Notes under the pieces: generated by a model | Seen by the model: the letters and a program-made list of their open reading frames with translations, nothing else | Database searches by the model: none | What the model was told of the DNA's origin: nothing | Assembly: GCA_900551005.1 (NCBI GenBank) | Contig: URUL01000058.1 | Location: 1-12,697, forward strand | Reading direction: 5' to 3' | Length of the DNA: 12,697 bases | Source of the DNA: an uncultured Ruminococcus sp. | GTDB lineage: Bacteria > Bacillota > Clostridia > Oscillospirales > CAG-272 | Translations under genes and position numbers: made by a program | In this document: positions 5,639 to 12,680 of the stretch, in pieces | Position numbering within the stretch: position 1 is the first letter of the stretch | How the letters are laid out: the number at the start of each line of letters is the position of its first letter

Positions 5639-7495
5639 ATGAAAAGATTTTTGGCATTATTGCTCGCTCTGACATTTTCATTATTCTGCTTTGCGGGCTG
5701 TTCTAAGATAGGCAGCGACGGAAACGGTGCGGAGATAGACATTTATCTCGGCACGAAGCCGCTCAATCTTGATCCTGCTATCGCATATACGGATGAAAAT
5801 ACCGTGCAGATACTGAATCTTATTTTTGAAGGGCTTTTCAAGCTCGATTCAAATGGCAAGCTTCAAAAGGCTCTCTGCAAAAAGTATGAAGTATACGAAA
5901 ATGCACGCACCGGTATCACGGAAATGAAAATCACCATCAATTCCACACACTGGAGCGACGGAAGCGAAGTTCAGGCAAACGATATCGTTTACGCATGGCG
6001 AAGAATACTCGATCCTGAATTCAGTTCTCCCGCGGCATCAATGCTCTATGCTATACGCGGTGCAAAAGCGGCAAAGCTCGGCGAGATATCCATCTATGAT
6101 ATCGGCGTATATCCTTCCTCCAAGAATACTATCGTAGTCGAATTTGAGGACGGTGCCGATATAGATGAATTTCTCTATAATCTTGCAAGCCCCGCGCTCG
6201 TTCCGCTCCGTGAGAACAAGATCTCCACATATACGGATACGTGGTCGCGCAGCAGCACCGACCTTTCCTCAAACGGTCCCTTCAGAGTAAGAAAGTTCTC
6301 GAGCAATCCCACAGAGATCCTCGTGCTCCAGCGCTCTAAGTACTACTATCTCAACATAGTCACAAATACAGAGGTTGCCGATAAATTCGTTACTCCCTAC
6401 CGCATAAACATTCATTTTGATCTGCCTGTCGATCTCTCGGTCGTTTATCTCAAGGATGCGCAGGAAAGCGTCATGTCCCAATATGCCGCAAAAGAGCTTT
6501 TCTATCTCTCGAGCATTACAAAATCCGTTATGGAAGCTAATTCGCTCAAGCTCAAATATATAGATGCGTCATCCACCTTCTCTTATATTTTCAACTGCAA
6601 CAAATCCTACTTTGCGGATCCCAAGGTAAGATATGCACTTTCCATCGCGCTCGACAGAGAATATATGGCTGAGCTTGTCGGCATGGGCACAGAAGCTGCA
6701 ACATCGCTTCTCCCCTCTATGGTTTTCAATACCAAGAAGGGCACCTCCTTCCAGCAGAAAAGCGGAGATGTTCTCCCCGCTACGGCTCAGCTTGATGAGG
6801 CAAAGCGGCTGATCAGCAAATCGGGCATCAATCCGAAGTCGATCGGTCAGATAGAGGTTTATTACCGCCTCGATCCCGTAAACGACAGCGCCGGCTCTGA
6901 CCGTCTCGGCTACCAGAGCAAGGAAAGAGCGATCGCTCAGTACACCAAGACTGCTTGGGAAGAACTCGGCTTCAGCGTCGTTGTCCGCGGTGTCGGAGAT
7001 GCCGAAATGGAGACAAGATACAATAACGGAAGCTATGACGTTATGGCGATCGATTTCAGCGTCGTTTCTCCTTATGCTTTCTATAATCTTGCTCAGTTTG
7101 CCCGTGAATACAGCGGCTCCTCGAAGCTCGTAATGGAAGGAGACGCCAATTTCGACGAGAGCGTAGGTCAGGAGAGATATTATATTTCTCTGCCTCACAT
7201 CTGCGGATATGTAAGCGAAGCTTTTGAAGCCCTTATCGATTCCGCATATAGTGAACAGGATGAAAAAGCAAAGGCGCAGATACTCCACGATGCCGAAAAG
7301 ACGCTTCTTGAAGAAGGCGGCATCTGCCCTCTTGTATTCAATAAGACAAACTATACCTCTCAGGAGATTTCCGGTCTTAAGACAACTTACTGGGGCACGG
7401 TTGATTTCAAGAAAGCAAATCTGAAGAACTACGAAAAGTACAACTTCGCAGAGACGACTGACGAAGAGACGGAAGAAACAGAAGAAACAAACTGA
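5639..7495 (+). CDS. Peptide-type ABC transporter substrate-binding lipoprotein (SBP family 5, OppA/DppA-like)
   Basis: This is a 618-residue extracellular lipoprotein of solute-binding family 5, which delivers oligopeptides or related ligands to an ABC importer. The N-terminus is a lipoprotein signal: a basic MKR, a hydrophobic stretch, and lipobox FAGC with the acylated Cys at 21. The mature part shows family features: IDIYLGTKPLNLDPAIAYT, ILNLIFEGLFKLD, then THWSDGSEVQANDIVYAWRRILDPE (the conserved W-SDG-x-x-[LV]-x-A-x-D-V-x-x-[ST]-W-R region), and PKVRYALSIALDREYMAELVG. The C-terminus is an acidic Glu/Thr tail (TTDEETEETEETN). GGAGG precedes the ATG. It has its own promoter and terminator, with no permease or ATPase genes beside it, so its transporter must be encoded elsewhere. 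Substrate is unknown. Confidence 0.94.
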   Translation: MKRFLALLLALTFSLFCFAGCSKIGSDGNGAEIDIYLGTKPLNLDPAIAYTDENTVQILNLIFEGLFKLDSNGKLQKALCKKYEVYENARTGITEMKITINSTHWSDGSEVQANDIVYAWRRILDPEFSSPAASMLYAIRGAKAAKLGEISIYDIGVYPSSKNTIVVEFEDGADIDEFLYNLASPALVPLRENKISTYTDTWSRSSTDLSSNGPFRVRKFSSNPTEILVLQRSKYYYLNIVTNTEVADKFVTPYRINIHFDLPVDLSVVYLKDAQESVMSQYAAKELFYLSSITKSVMEANSLKLKYIDASSTFSYIFNCNKSYFADPKVRYALSIALDREYMAELVGMGTEAATSLLPSMVFNTKKGTSFQQKSGDVLPATAQLDEAKRLISKSGINPKSIGQIEVYYRLDPVNDSAGSDRLGYQSKERAIAQYTKTAWEELGFSVVVRGVGDAEMETRYNNGSYDVMAIDFSVVSPYAFYNLAQFAREYSGSSKLVMEGDANFDESVGQERYYISLPHICGYVSEAFEALIDSAYSEQDEKAKAQILHDAEKTLLEEGGICPLVFNKTNYTSQEISGLKTTYWGTVDFKKANLKNYEKYNFAETTDEETEETEETN

Positions 7496-7517
7496 TGCTC
7501 GCCCTATAAAAAAACTT

Positions 7518-7556
7518 ACCGGCACAGACGGCTTGCCCGTCCGTGCCGGTTCTTTT
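7518..7556 (+). terminator. Terminator after the substrate-binding lipoprotein gene
   Basis: ACCGGCAC, then GACGG after one unpaired A (7518-7531), pairs with CCGTC, one C, and GTGCCGGT (7537-7550). There is a five-base loop and a TCTTTTC tail. It lies 22 bases past the stop codon and separates this gene from the oppositely oriented LysM-GH18 gene. Confidence 0.88.
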
Positions 7557-7616
7557 CTCGGGTTTTTCAAGCGAAAGGAGCAAAAGCCCGCCGGCGTATT
7601 TTCCGCACATGAAGCT

Positions 7617-8897
7617 TCAAAGCGTTACGATATTATACTGCGTGGCGGCGATCATCCAGTTCTGCGTAAACCTGCGCATCATATTCCAATAGCCTGCGCC
7701 GATAAAGCCGTATTCAGGGATCAGCGCGAGCTTGGCGGCGACGCTTCTGGCGTCCTCAAACCAAACCTCATGCGTATTGCCGTCCGAATAATAATTGAAA
7801 TACGGCGTCTGCGCCCGCTCATCAAATTTGATCTCCGAGCCATATTCGCGTGCGAGCTCCACTGCTCTTTCATTGGAAATGAGTGTCGCCCGCGTTTCGC
7901 CCTGCTTATAAGGCAATATCCAATCGTAGGCATAATTCGGCATGCCCATGAATATCTTCTGCGGCGGAATCTCCGACACCGCATAATCCAGCACGCGGCG
8001 AACGGAATCTATCGGAGATACCGCCATGGGCGGACCGTAAGTATAGCCCCATTCATATGTCATGAGAAAAACATAGTTTGCCGCTGCGCCGATTGCCGCA
8101 TAATCATGTCCCTCATAGAGAAGCCCGCTTTGCGTAGCCGAGGCTTTCGGGGCGAGTGCAGCTATTACCGTAAAGCCTTCCGCATTGGCTCTTTCCCGCA
8201 TCTGCGCGATAAACGAGGCGTAGGCGGCGGCATCCTCCGGATAGATAAATTCAAAATCTATATCGATACCCGCATAGCCTTTTTCGCGCATATTAGAGAT
8301 CGAGGCTTCGATGAGAGCATTTCGTGCGCTTGGATCATTGAGCAGCGCAGAGGCAAGCTCATTGGAAAAGTTTCCTTCCTCCGTGAGCGTGGAAAGGTGC
8401 ATCAGCGCCAGTGTCCCATAGCTTCTCGCCGTGGAAATCAGCTTTTCGTCATCAAGCGGAACAAGGGTGCCGCTTGGCGTAAAGCCGTAGGTAAAGGGTG
8501 CCAGATACGTCAGATACGGCAGACCGTAGGCAAGGATCTCGTCCTCGATATAGGGATAAGCATATCCGTTTATTCTCATATCGTAGCTCTTCTGCTCATC
8601 AAAGGTTACGATCACCTTGTCACCTACTTCCAGCGGGGTGATCCCTCCATTCAGGTTTGGATTATAGGCGAGGATCTGCCGCGGCGTCACATCGTGCATC
8701 TGTGCGATGGAATAAATGCTGTCTCCTGCCTTCACCTCATGCACGATACCCGGCTGTAGGATCAGTATGCTCTGCCCGACCACCAGCTCATCGTTTGCTC
8801 CCACAGGATTCCATATGCGCAGAAAATCGATATCCGCTCCGTAAGCATTGGCAATGGAAAAGAGAGTATCCCCTCTCTTCACGGTATAAATGACCAT
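7617..8897 (-). CDS. LysM-GH18 peptidoglycan N-acetylglucosaminidase (YaaH/SleL-like)
   Basis: This 426-residue protein has two N-terminal LysM modules (about 3-46, YTVKRGDTLFSIANAYG; about 52-96, HEVKAGDSIYSIAQMHDV) that bind N-acetylglucosamine in peptidoglycan, followed by a GH18 domain (about 105-420). The catalytic strand reads YAGIDIDFEFI, with Asp212, Asp214 and the acid Glu216 (DxDxE; the first Asp of the longer DxxDxDxE form is absent, as in several spore enzymes). There is no signal peptide, which is usual for the YaaH/YdhD/SleL spore cortex or coat enzymes of this architecture. A spore role is therefore likely but inferred. Its AAGGGA ribosome binding site is buried in the 3' arm of a perfect hairpin, with a T6 tract touching the ATG. 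Upstream on the same strand is the LRR lipoprotein gene. Confidence 0.92.
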   Translation of the reverse strand: MVIYTVKRGDTLFSIANAYGADIDFLRIWNPVGANDELVVGQSILILQPGIVHEVKAGDSIYSIAQMHDVTPRQILAYNPNLNGGITPLEVGDKVIVTFDEQKSYDMRINGYAYPYIEDEILAYGLPYLTYLAPFTYGFTPSGTLVPLDDEKLISTARSYGTLALMHLSTLTEEGNFSNELASALLNDPSARNALIEASISNMREKGYAGIDIDFEFIYPEDAAAYASFIAQMRERANAEGFTVIAALAPKASATQSGLLYEGHDYAAIGAAANYVFLMTYEWGYTYGPPMAVSPIDSVRRVLDYAVSEIPPQKIFMGMPNYAYDWILPYKQGETRATLISNERAVELAREYGSEIKFDERAQTPYFNYYSDGNTHEVWFEDARSVAAKLALIPEYGFIGAGYWNMMRRFTQNWMIAATQYNIVTL

Positions 8898-8943
8898 AAA
8901 AAACTTCCCTTCATATAGTTTTCGATAAACTATATGAAGGGAA
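8898..8943 (-). terminator. Intrinsic terminator that also covers the ribosome binding site of the LysM-GH18 gene
   Basis: A perfect 17-bp stem (8905-8921 with 8927-8943) has a five-base loop. Read on the minus strand it is followed by G and six T, then immediately the ATG of the LysM-GH18 gene. It lies 31 bases after the stop of the LRR lipoprotein gene. The 3' arm contains GAAGGGAA, the only Shine-Dalgarno-like sequence for the downstream gene, so the folded RNA would both stop transcription and hide the ribosome binding site. Confidence 0.85.
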
Positions 8944-8974
8944 ATATCTTTTTGTTACTTATTTTTCCGTCCGA

Positions 8975-9724
8975 TCATGAAAAATTGAATACGATGCCGT
9001 CGCAGTTGCTGAAAATGGAATCCACCTGGCTTTGGAAGCTTGCAGGGATAGTAACGCTCTTGAGACCCGTGCAGCCCGAGAATGCGAGCGGCTCGATCTC
9101 CGTAACGCTTGCGGGGATCACGATGGAGGTCAGCGAGGTGCAGTTTGCAAAAGCATATGCGCCGATAGACTTAAGCGTGGAAGGCAGCGTGATATCGGAG
9201 AGCTTTGTGCATTTCCAGAAAGCGTGGTTCTCAATGGTTTCAAGCCCTTCCGCTATCGTGACCTTCTCGAGGTTCGCAAAGTTTGTGAATACCTTCTGAG
9301 AGATTGTCTTTACGGAAGAAGGAATGACGACTTCCTTTACGCCTGTAGCGTCGTTTTTAACGAGAGTTGCATAGAAGCCTACCATTGTAACGGGGTACTT
9401 CTTTCCGCCATAGACATATTCGGAAGGGATCGTGATGGTGCTTTCATCCGTTTTCCATTCCTGAACGGCAACAGCGGTGATATTGTCGTTTTCATCTCTG
9501 AGCAGACGTGCATAGAAATGATAGTCCAGACTGTCTATGATATCCTTGTTTTCAAAGGTTCTTGTTACCGGGAGAGTGGTAGATTCCGTTGTGGTGCCTG
9601 ACGTGGTTTCTGTATCGGAGGTGGAACCGCTTGACGGTGTGGGATCGCCTCCGCAGGAAGCAAAAACTGCCGCCGTCGCACACAGAACACATATGATCAG
9701 GAAGAGAGATATTATCTTTTTCAT
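8975..9724 (-). CDS. BspA-like leucine-rich-repeat (LRR_5) surface lipoprotein
   Basis: A 249-residue predicted lipoprotein. The N-terminus MKKIISLFLIICVLCATAAVFASC is a lipoprotein signal with lipobox FASC and acylated Cys24. A Gly/Ser/Thr-rich spacer follows (about 25-55), as in surface lipoproteins. Residues about 128-240 form tandem repeats of about 23 residues of the BspA/LRR_5 type: VKEVVIPSSVKTISQKVFTN, LEKVTIAEGLETIENHAFWK, LSDITLPSTLKSIGAYAFAN, LTSIVIPASVTEIEPLAFSG and a final partial copy. Such proteins are common in gut and oral anaerobes and usually mediate binding at the surface; no specific ligand can be read. AAAGGA precedes the ATG and a clear promoter lies upstream. It may be partly co-transcribed with the LysM-GH18 gene. 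Confidence 0.9.
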   Translation of the reverse strand: MKKIISLFLIICVLCATAAVFASCGGDPTPSSGSTSDTETTSGTTTESTTLPVTRTFENKDIIDSLDYHFYARLLRDENDNITAVAVQEWKTDESTITIPSEYVYGGKKYPVTMVGFYATLVKNDATGVKEVVIPSSVKTISQKVFTNFANLEKVTIAEGLETIENHAFWKCTKLSDITLPSTLKSIGAYAFANCTSLTSIVIPASVTEIEPLAFSGCTGLKSVTIPASFQSQVDSIFSNCDGIVFNFS

Positions 9725-9771
9725 GGCGAATTATCCTTTCGAATAAAAGTGTTTGTCCTTACATATGATAA

Positions 9772-9800
9772 ACTATACCATAATTTTTGTGATTTGTCAA
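9772..9800 (-). promoter_or_regulatory. Sigma-A promoter of the LRR lipoprotein gene
   Basis: On the minus strand, TTGACA (9800-9795), 17 bases, then TATAGT (9777-9772). It gives a leader of about 40 bases with AAAGGA before the ATG. The promoter lies in the 171-base divergent gap shared with the ytvI-like gene, for which no equally clear promoter is seen. Confidence 0.88.
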
Positions 9801-9895
9801 TCATCTGAAGCAAATTGCGGAAAAGTTTGAATTTTGTTTTGAATTTATTCAAAAATTTTTATCTCACTTTTCCGTGCGGGAGAGGAGGAAAGCTT

Positions 9896-11041
9896 GTGTC
9901 TCTGCGCGAAAAAGCGGGCAAAACAGGGCTGGTGATAGTATATATCGCGGCGGCAGGTGCGGCGATATTTCTTATCCTGAAATATCTGCTTCCTGCCTTT
10001 GCGCCGTTTATCTTATCATTCTTCCTCGCGTTTCTTTTACAGAAACCCGTCGGTTTTCTCGAGAAGAAGCTAAGGGTGCCGCGCGGTCTCTCCTCCGCTC
10101 TGCTCGTGCTCGCTCTGCTCGGCTTGCTCTGCTGGGGTCTTGCCACGCTTTTCGGCGCGCTTTTTCGCGAGCTTGCCGAATTTATTTCCGGACTCACCGC
10201 AGGAGATGCGGGATATCTCTCGGGGCTCTCCGCGCTCGCGGACAAGATCGGCGGCTTTATCGATAAAGTAATAGGGAATATTTTTCCCTCCGCCGAGGGC
10301 GATGTGGATACGGCGGGCATGATGCGTTCGCTCCTCATGTCGGCACTCTCCTCCGTCGCCGCCACTCTCTCAAAATGGGCGGCGCATATCGTATCCGGTG
10401 CGCCGAAAGCGCTGGTGTTTTTCATCGTACTCGTATTCTCCGGTATATATTTTTGCGCGGATTATCCGAAAATACGCGCCTTTGCCGCATCAAAGCTCTC
10501 GGGAAAATTAAAAAAATATTCCCTGCATATACGAAAAGAGGGGATCGTCGCCGCGGCAAACTATGCGAAATCTTATTTTGCCATCTTTCTCATGACCTTC
10601 GCGGAGCTGATGCTCGGCTTTGCCGTCATCAGGCAGAAATATGCGCTTGTGCTTGCTTTTCTTATAGCATTGGTCGATATTATGCCGGTGCTCGGTGTGG
10701 GAACGGTGCTTCTTCCCTGGACGGCAGGGCTTCTGCTCATCGGAAACAGCATGAAGGCAATCCAAATCGGTATACTTTATCTCGTGATCACGGTCGTCCG
10801 CCAGATCGCGGAGCCGCGGATCGTCGGCTCGGTCACGGGACTTTCTCCCGTAGTCACATTGATATGTATGTATTCGGGTCTGAAGCTCGCCGGGGCGGCG
10901 GGAATGATCTTTTTCCCGCTTGCGACGGCACTTATCATAAAGCTAAAGCAGGCTTTCTCTCATGATACGGAAGCGGCGGGGCCGACATCGGGAAAAAAGA
11001 CTGCAAAGGGAGCGGCGGCAGATGAAAAAAGCACAAATTAA
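9896..11041 (+). CDS. YtvI-like membrane protein of the AI-2E transporter family
   Basis: A 381-residue polytopic membrane protein of the AI-2E/YtvI family (PF01594 type). Hydrophobic segments lie near residues 11-32, 33-52, 68-90, 165-190, 220-245, 252-290 and in the C-terminal third. The family signature is clear: ALVDIMPVLGVGTVLLPW, then VITVVRQIAEPRIVG and LSPVVTLICMYSGLKLAGAAGMIFFP. This version is closest to the sporulation membrane protein YtvI of Bacillus, whose biochemical role is not settled. The C-terminus is a short polar Lys/Ala tail. The start is the GTG at 9896, chosen for AGGAGG seven bases upstream; residues further upstream are AT-rich and unlike the family. The next gene overlaps its 3' end by 20 bases, indicating an operon. 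Confidence 0.88.
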   Translation: MSLREKAGKTGLVIVYIAAAGAAIFLILKYLLPAFAPFILSFFLAFLLQKPVGFLEKKLRVPRGLSSALLVLALLGLLCWGLATLFGALFRELAEFISGLTAGDAGYLSGLSALADKIGGFIDKVIGNIFPSAEGDVDTAGMMRSLLMSALSSVAATLSKWAAHIVSGAPKALVFFIVLVFSGIYFCADYPKIRAFAASKLSGKLKKYSLHIRKEGIVAAANYAKSYFAIFLMTFAELMLGFAVIRQKYALVLAFLIALVDIMPVLGVGTVLLPWTAGLLLIGNSMKAIQIGILYLVITVVRQIAEPRIVGSVTGLSPVVTLICMYSGLKLAGAAGMIFFPLATALIIKLKQAFSHDTEAAGPTSGKKTAKGAAADEKSTN

Positions 11042-11708
11042 AAAAACAGAGCTGAAAAATTCTAAGCCCCAAAAACCGTATGGCAAGAAAACGTGGGGAA
11101 GATCCATGCTGAAAAAACCTCGAATAAAAATAAAACTGCATCCCCTGGCGGTTTTCGGCTTTGTCGTATCGATGCTCAGTCTGCCGCGGGCATGCTTTTC
11201 CGCGCTTGCCGTATCGGCGCTGCTTCATGAATGCGGGCATCTTATCGCGGCGGCTCTGCTCGGAAGCAGACCGACCGAGATAACGCTTCTTCCGATCGGG
11301 ATAAGTATAGGCTATGAGACGGCACGCTCCTATAAAGCGATCTGTCTGGTAGCACTCGCAGGACCTTTTCTCAATCTTATCGAGGCGGCGGCTGTGCCCC
11401 TGTTTCCTCTTAATGCGGATTTCGCCGCCTATGCCGAACTCGCGGCGCTCTCCCTTGCCGCGATGAATCTGATCCCACTATCGTTTTTCGACGGCGGTTC
11501 GGCACTTCGCTGCGTCATTGCCGTGCGGTTCGGAATGAATGCCGCGGACACCGTCGCACGTGTGCTTGATACTCTTGTTCTCGGATTCTTTTTTCTCATC
11601 GCCGTATACATATTCTTCTACAGCGCGGAAAACGCCTCGCTTCTCATTCTCTGCGCCTATCTCTTTGCCGTAATGATCATGAAAAACGATTCGGCTTTTA
11701 CAAGATAA
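11022..11708 (+). CDS. M50-family site-2-type membrane metalloprotease (SpoIVFB-like)
   Basis: A 228-residue membrane protein with the zinc protease motif HECGH (His69, Glu70, His73) in a transmembrane segment. The second metal motif is NLIPLSFFDGG (Asn149, with Asp157 as third ligand), which together define the M50 intramembrane proteases. Four to six hydrophobic segments are visible, and there is no PDZ or CBS domain, matching the compact SpoIVFB type that processes pro-sigma-K in Bacillus. Whether this protein does so cannot be told from sequence. The start at 11022 has AAAGGGAG nine bases upstream and overlaps the ytvI-like gene. A later ATG at 11106 (MLKKPRIKIKLHPL) looks more like SpoIVFB N-termini and is a real alternative; the extra 28 residues are very basic. 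Confidence 0.85.
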   Translation: MKKAQIKKTELKNSKPQKPYGKKTWGRSMLKKPRIKIKLHPLAVFGFVVSMLSLPRACFSALAVSALLHECGHLIAAALLGSRPTEITLLPIGISIGYETARSYKAICLVALAGPFLNLIEAAAVPLFPLNADFAAYAELAALSLAAMNLIPLSFFDGGSALRCVIAVRFGMNAADTVARVLDTLVLGFFFLIAVYIFFYSAENASLLILCAYLFAVMIMKNDSAFTR

Positions 11709-11753
11709 ATTTATCGAAAAGACAAAAAAGAGAGTAGATTTTTTCATCCTTTT

Positions 11754-11763
11754 GTGATATACT
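11754..11763 (+). promoter_or_regulatory. Extended -10 promoter before the peptidyl-prolyl isomerase gene
   Basis: TGTGATATACT contains an extended -10 (TGA-TATACT, -10 hexamer 11758-11763). It lies in a 14-base block, TTTGTGATATACTG, identical to the one at 5361-5374. The -35 position (TAGATT, 17 bases upstream) matches poorly, which an extended -10 can offset. Confidence 0.5.
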
Positions 11764-11804
11764 GGAAAAAAGAAAAAATCACGGGAAAGGAAATTGATTT
11801 TACA

Positions 11805-12287
11805 ATGAAAAAGGTAACGATAGAAATGGAAAACGGCGGTGTTATGACGCTGGAACTCTATGAGGACAAAGCACCGATCACGACGGAAAATTTCATAAAG
11901 CTGGCAAAGGAAGGCTTCTATGACGGGCTGATATTCCACCGCGTCATCAAAGGCTTCATGATTCAGGGCGGCGACCCGACAGGCACCGGCATGGGCGGTC
12001 CCGGATATCAGATAAAGGGCGAATTTGCTTCAAACGGTGTAAAAAACGATCTGCGCCATACGCGCGGTGTTATTTCCATGGCGCGCTCCATGATGCCGGA
12101 TTCCGCAGGCTCACAGTTTTTCATCATGCACAAGGATGCGCCGCATCTCGACGGGCAGTATGCCGCTTTCGGCAAAATGACTGACGGCTTCGATATTCTC
12201 GATGCGATAGCATCCGTTGCCACCGACAGAAACGACCGCCCGCGCGAGGAACAGAAAATAAAGCATGTGACCGTGACGGAGGAATAA
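11805..12287 (+). CDS. Cyclophilin-type peptidyl-prolyl cis-trans isomerase
   Basis: A 160-residue single-domain cyclophilin that catalyses cis-trans isomerisation of X-Pro bonds; with no signal peptide it is cytoplasmic. Active-site signatures are intact: FHRVIKGFMIQGGDPTGTG, with catalytic Arg46 and conserved Phe51 and Gln54, then RGVISMARSMMPDSAGSQFFI and the HLDGQYAAFGKM segment. The small bacterial form ends soon after the last strand, as here. The ATG at 11805 fits the family N-terminus (MKKVTIEMENGG). AAAGG lies about 14 bases upstream, a rather long spacing, so initiation may be modest. It is followed after one base by the DUF896 gene, whose GGAGG overlaps this gene's end, so the two are likely coupled. 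Confidence 0.95.
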   Translation: MKKVTIEMENGGVMTLELYEDKAPITTENFIKLAKEGFYDGLIFHRVIKGFMIQGGDPTGTGMGGPGYQIKGEFASNGVKNDLRHTRGVISMARSMMPDSAGSQFFIMHKDAPHLDGQYAAFGKMTDGFDILDAIASVATDRNDRPREEQKIKHVTVTEE

Positions 12288-12288
12288 G

Positions 12289-12489
12289 ATGAGCGAGAGA
12301 ACAGACAGGCTAAATGAGCTTGCGAGAAAACAGAAAACCGTAGGTCTCACGCCCGAGGAGGAGGCCGAGCAAAAAAAGCTGCGTGAGGAATTCCGTGCCG
12401 CTTTCCGTGCAAACCTCCAAAAGCAGCTCGACAATACGTATATCGAAACACCCGACGGCGAAAAGCACAAGCTCAAAAAAGAAGAGTGA
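12289..12489 (+). CDS. DUF896 (YnzC-like) small protein
   Basis: A 66-residue cytoplasmic protein of the DUF896 family, typified by Bacillus YnzC, a small two-helix protein whose exact function is not known. Family features seen are RTDRLNELARKQKTVGLTPEEEAEQKKLREEF near the N-terminus, then the conserved AAFRANLQKQLDNTYIETPDG and a basic C-terminus. Almost the whole chain is predicted helical and highly charged. GGAGG spans the end of the isomerase gene and the ATG lies one base after that gene's stop, so translation is probably coupled. A terminator begins a few bases after the stop. Confidence 0.92.
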   Translation: MSERTDRLNELARKQKTVGLTPEEEAEQKKLREEFRAAFRANLQKQLDNTYIETPDGEKHKLKKEE

Positions 12490-12494
12490 GATGG

Positions 12495-12533
12495 AAAAGA
12501 GCCTCGGCGCACGATGCGCCGAGGCTCTTTTTT
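12495..12533 (+). terminator. Terminator after the isomerase-DUF896 unit
   Basis: A 17-bp perfect stem (12495-12511 with 12515-12531) has a GAGCCTCGGCGCA core and a CGA loop, and ends in a T tract. It begins only six bases past the DUF896 stop. The A4 on the left makes it potentially bidirectional. Confidence 0.94.
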
Positions 12534-12560
12534 GAAAATAGATCTTTATCACTTTATATG

Positions 12561-12646
12561 AAAAGTAACAATAAGTATAAGGTACTTTTCGCTTGTCCGG
12601 AAAGTAACAATAAACGCAACGTACTTTTCGCTTGTCCGAAAAGTAC
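12561..12646. repeat. Tandem 39-bp palindromic intergenic repeat
   Basis: GTACTTTTCGCTTGTCCG occurs at 12582-12599 and again at 12621-12638, a 39-base period, each followed by (A/G)AAAGTA. AAAGTAACAATAA precedes both copies (12562-12574 and 12601-12613). Each unit is an inverted repeat: GTACTTTTCG (12621-12630) pairs perfectly with CGAAAAGTAC (12637-12646) across CTTGTC, and the first copy pairs with one wobble and one end mismatch. No other copy is seen in the window. The period is a multiple of three, so the minus strand can be read as repeated DKRKV peptides, but no start signal supports a gene. Confidence 0.75.
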
Positions 12647-12656
12647 GAAAAGGACA

Positions 12657-12680
12657 AAAAGAGGAAGGGATTCCTCTTTT
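12657..12680. terminator. Possible terminator hairpin, perhaps for a gene beyond the right edge
   Basis: AAAAGAGGAA (12657-12666) pairs with TTCCTCTTTT (12671-12680) across GGGA. On the minus strand the stem is followed by TTTTTG, so it could terminate a leftward gene lying past base 12697. The stem is AT-rich and moderate in strength. Confidence 0.45.

Noticed and set aside
6569..7570. Minus-strand open frame (333 codons) across the substrate-binding protein gene
   Set aside because: It is antisense to a well-supported lipoprotein gene and has no start signal or recognisable domain.
7533..8759. Long plus-strand open frame (408 codons) opposite the LysM-GH18 gene
   Set aside because: It starts inside a terminator, is antisense to a clear two-domain enzyme, and its translation is Arg/Ile/His-rich without family features.
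11704..11715. Palindrome GATAAATTTATC at the end of the M50 protease gene
   Set aside because: It is short and AT-rich, has no adequate loop and no T tract; a chance palindrome is likely.
12561..12646. Short CRISPR array
   Set aside because: Only two units are present, the intervening sequence is itself repeated rather than unique, and no cas gene is nearby.
12310..12657. Minus-strand frame with repeated DKRKV peptides
   Set aside because: The peptide repeat only reflects the 39-bp DNA repeat being a multiple of three; the frame then runs antisense through the terminator and the DUF896 gene, with no ribosome binding site.
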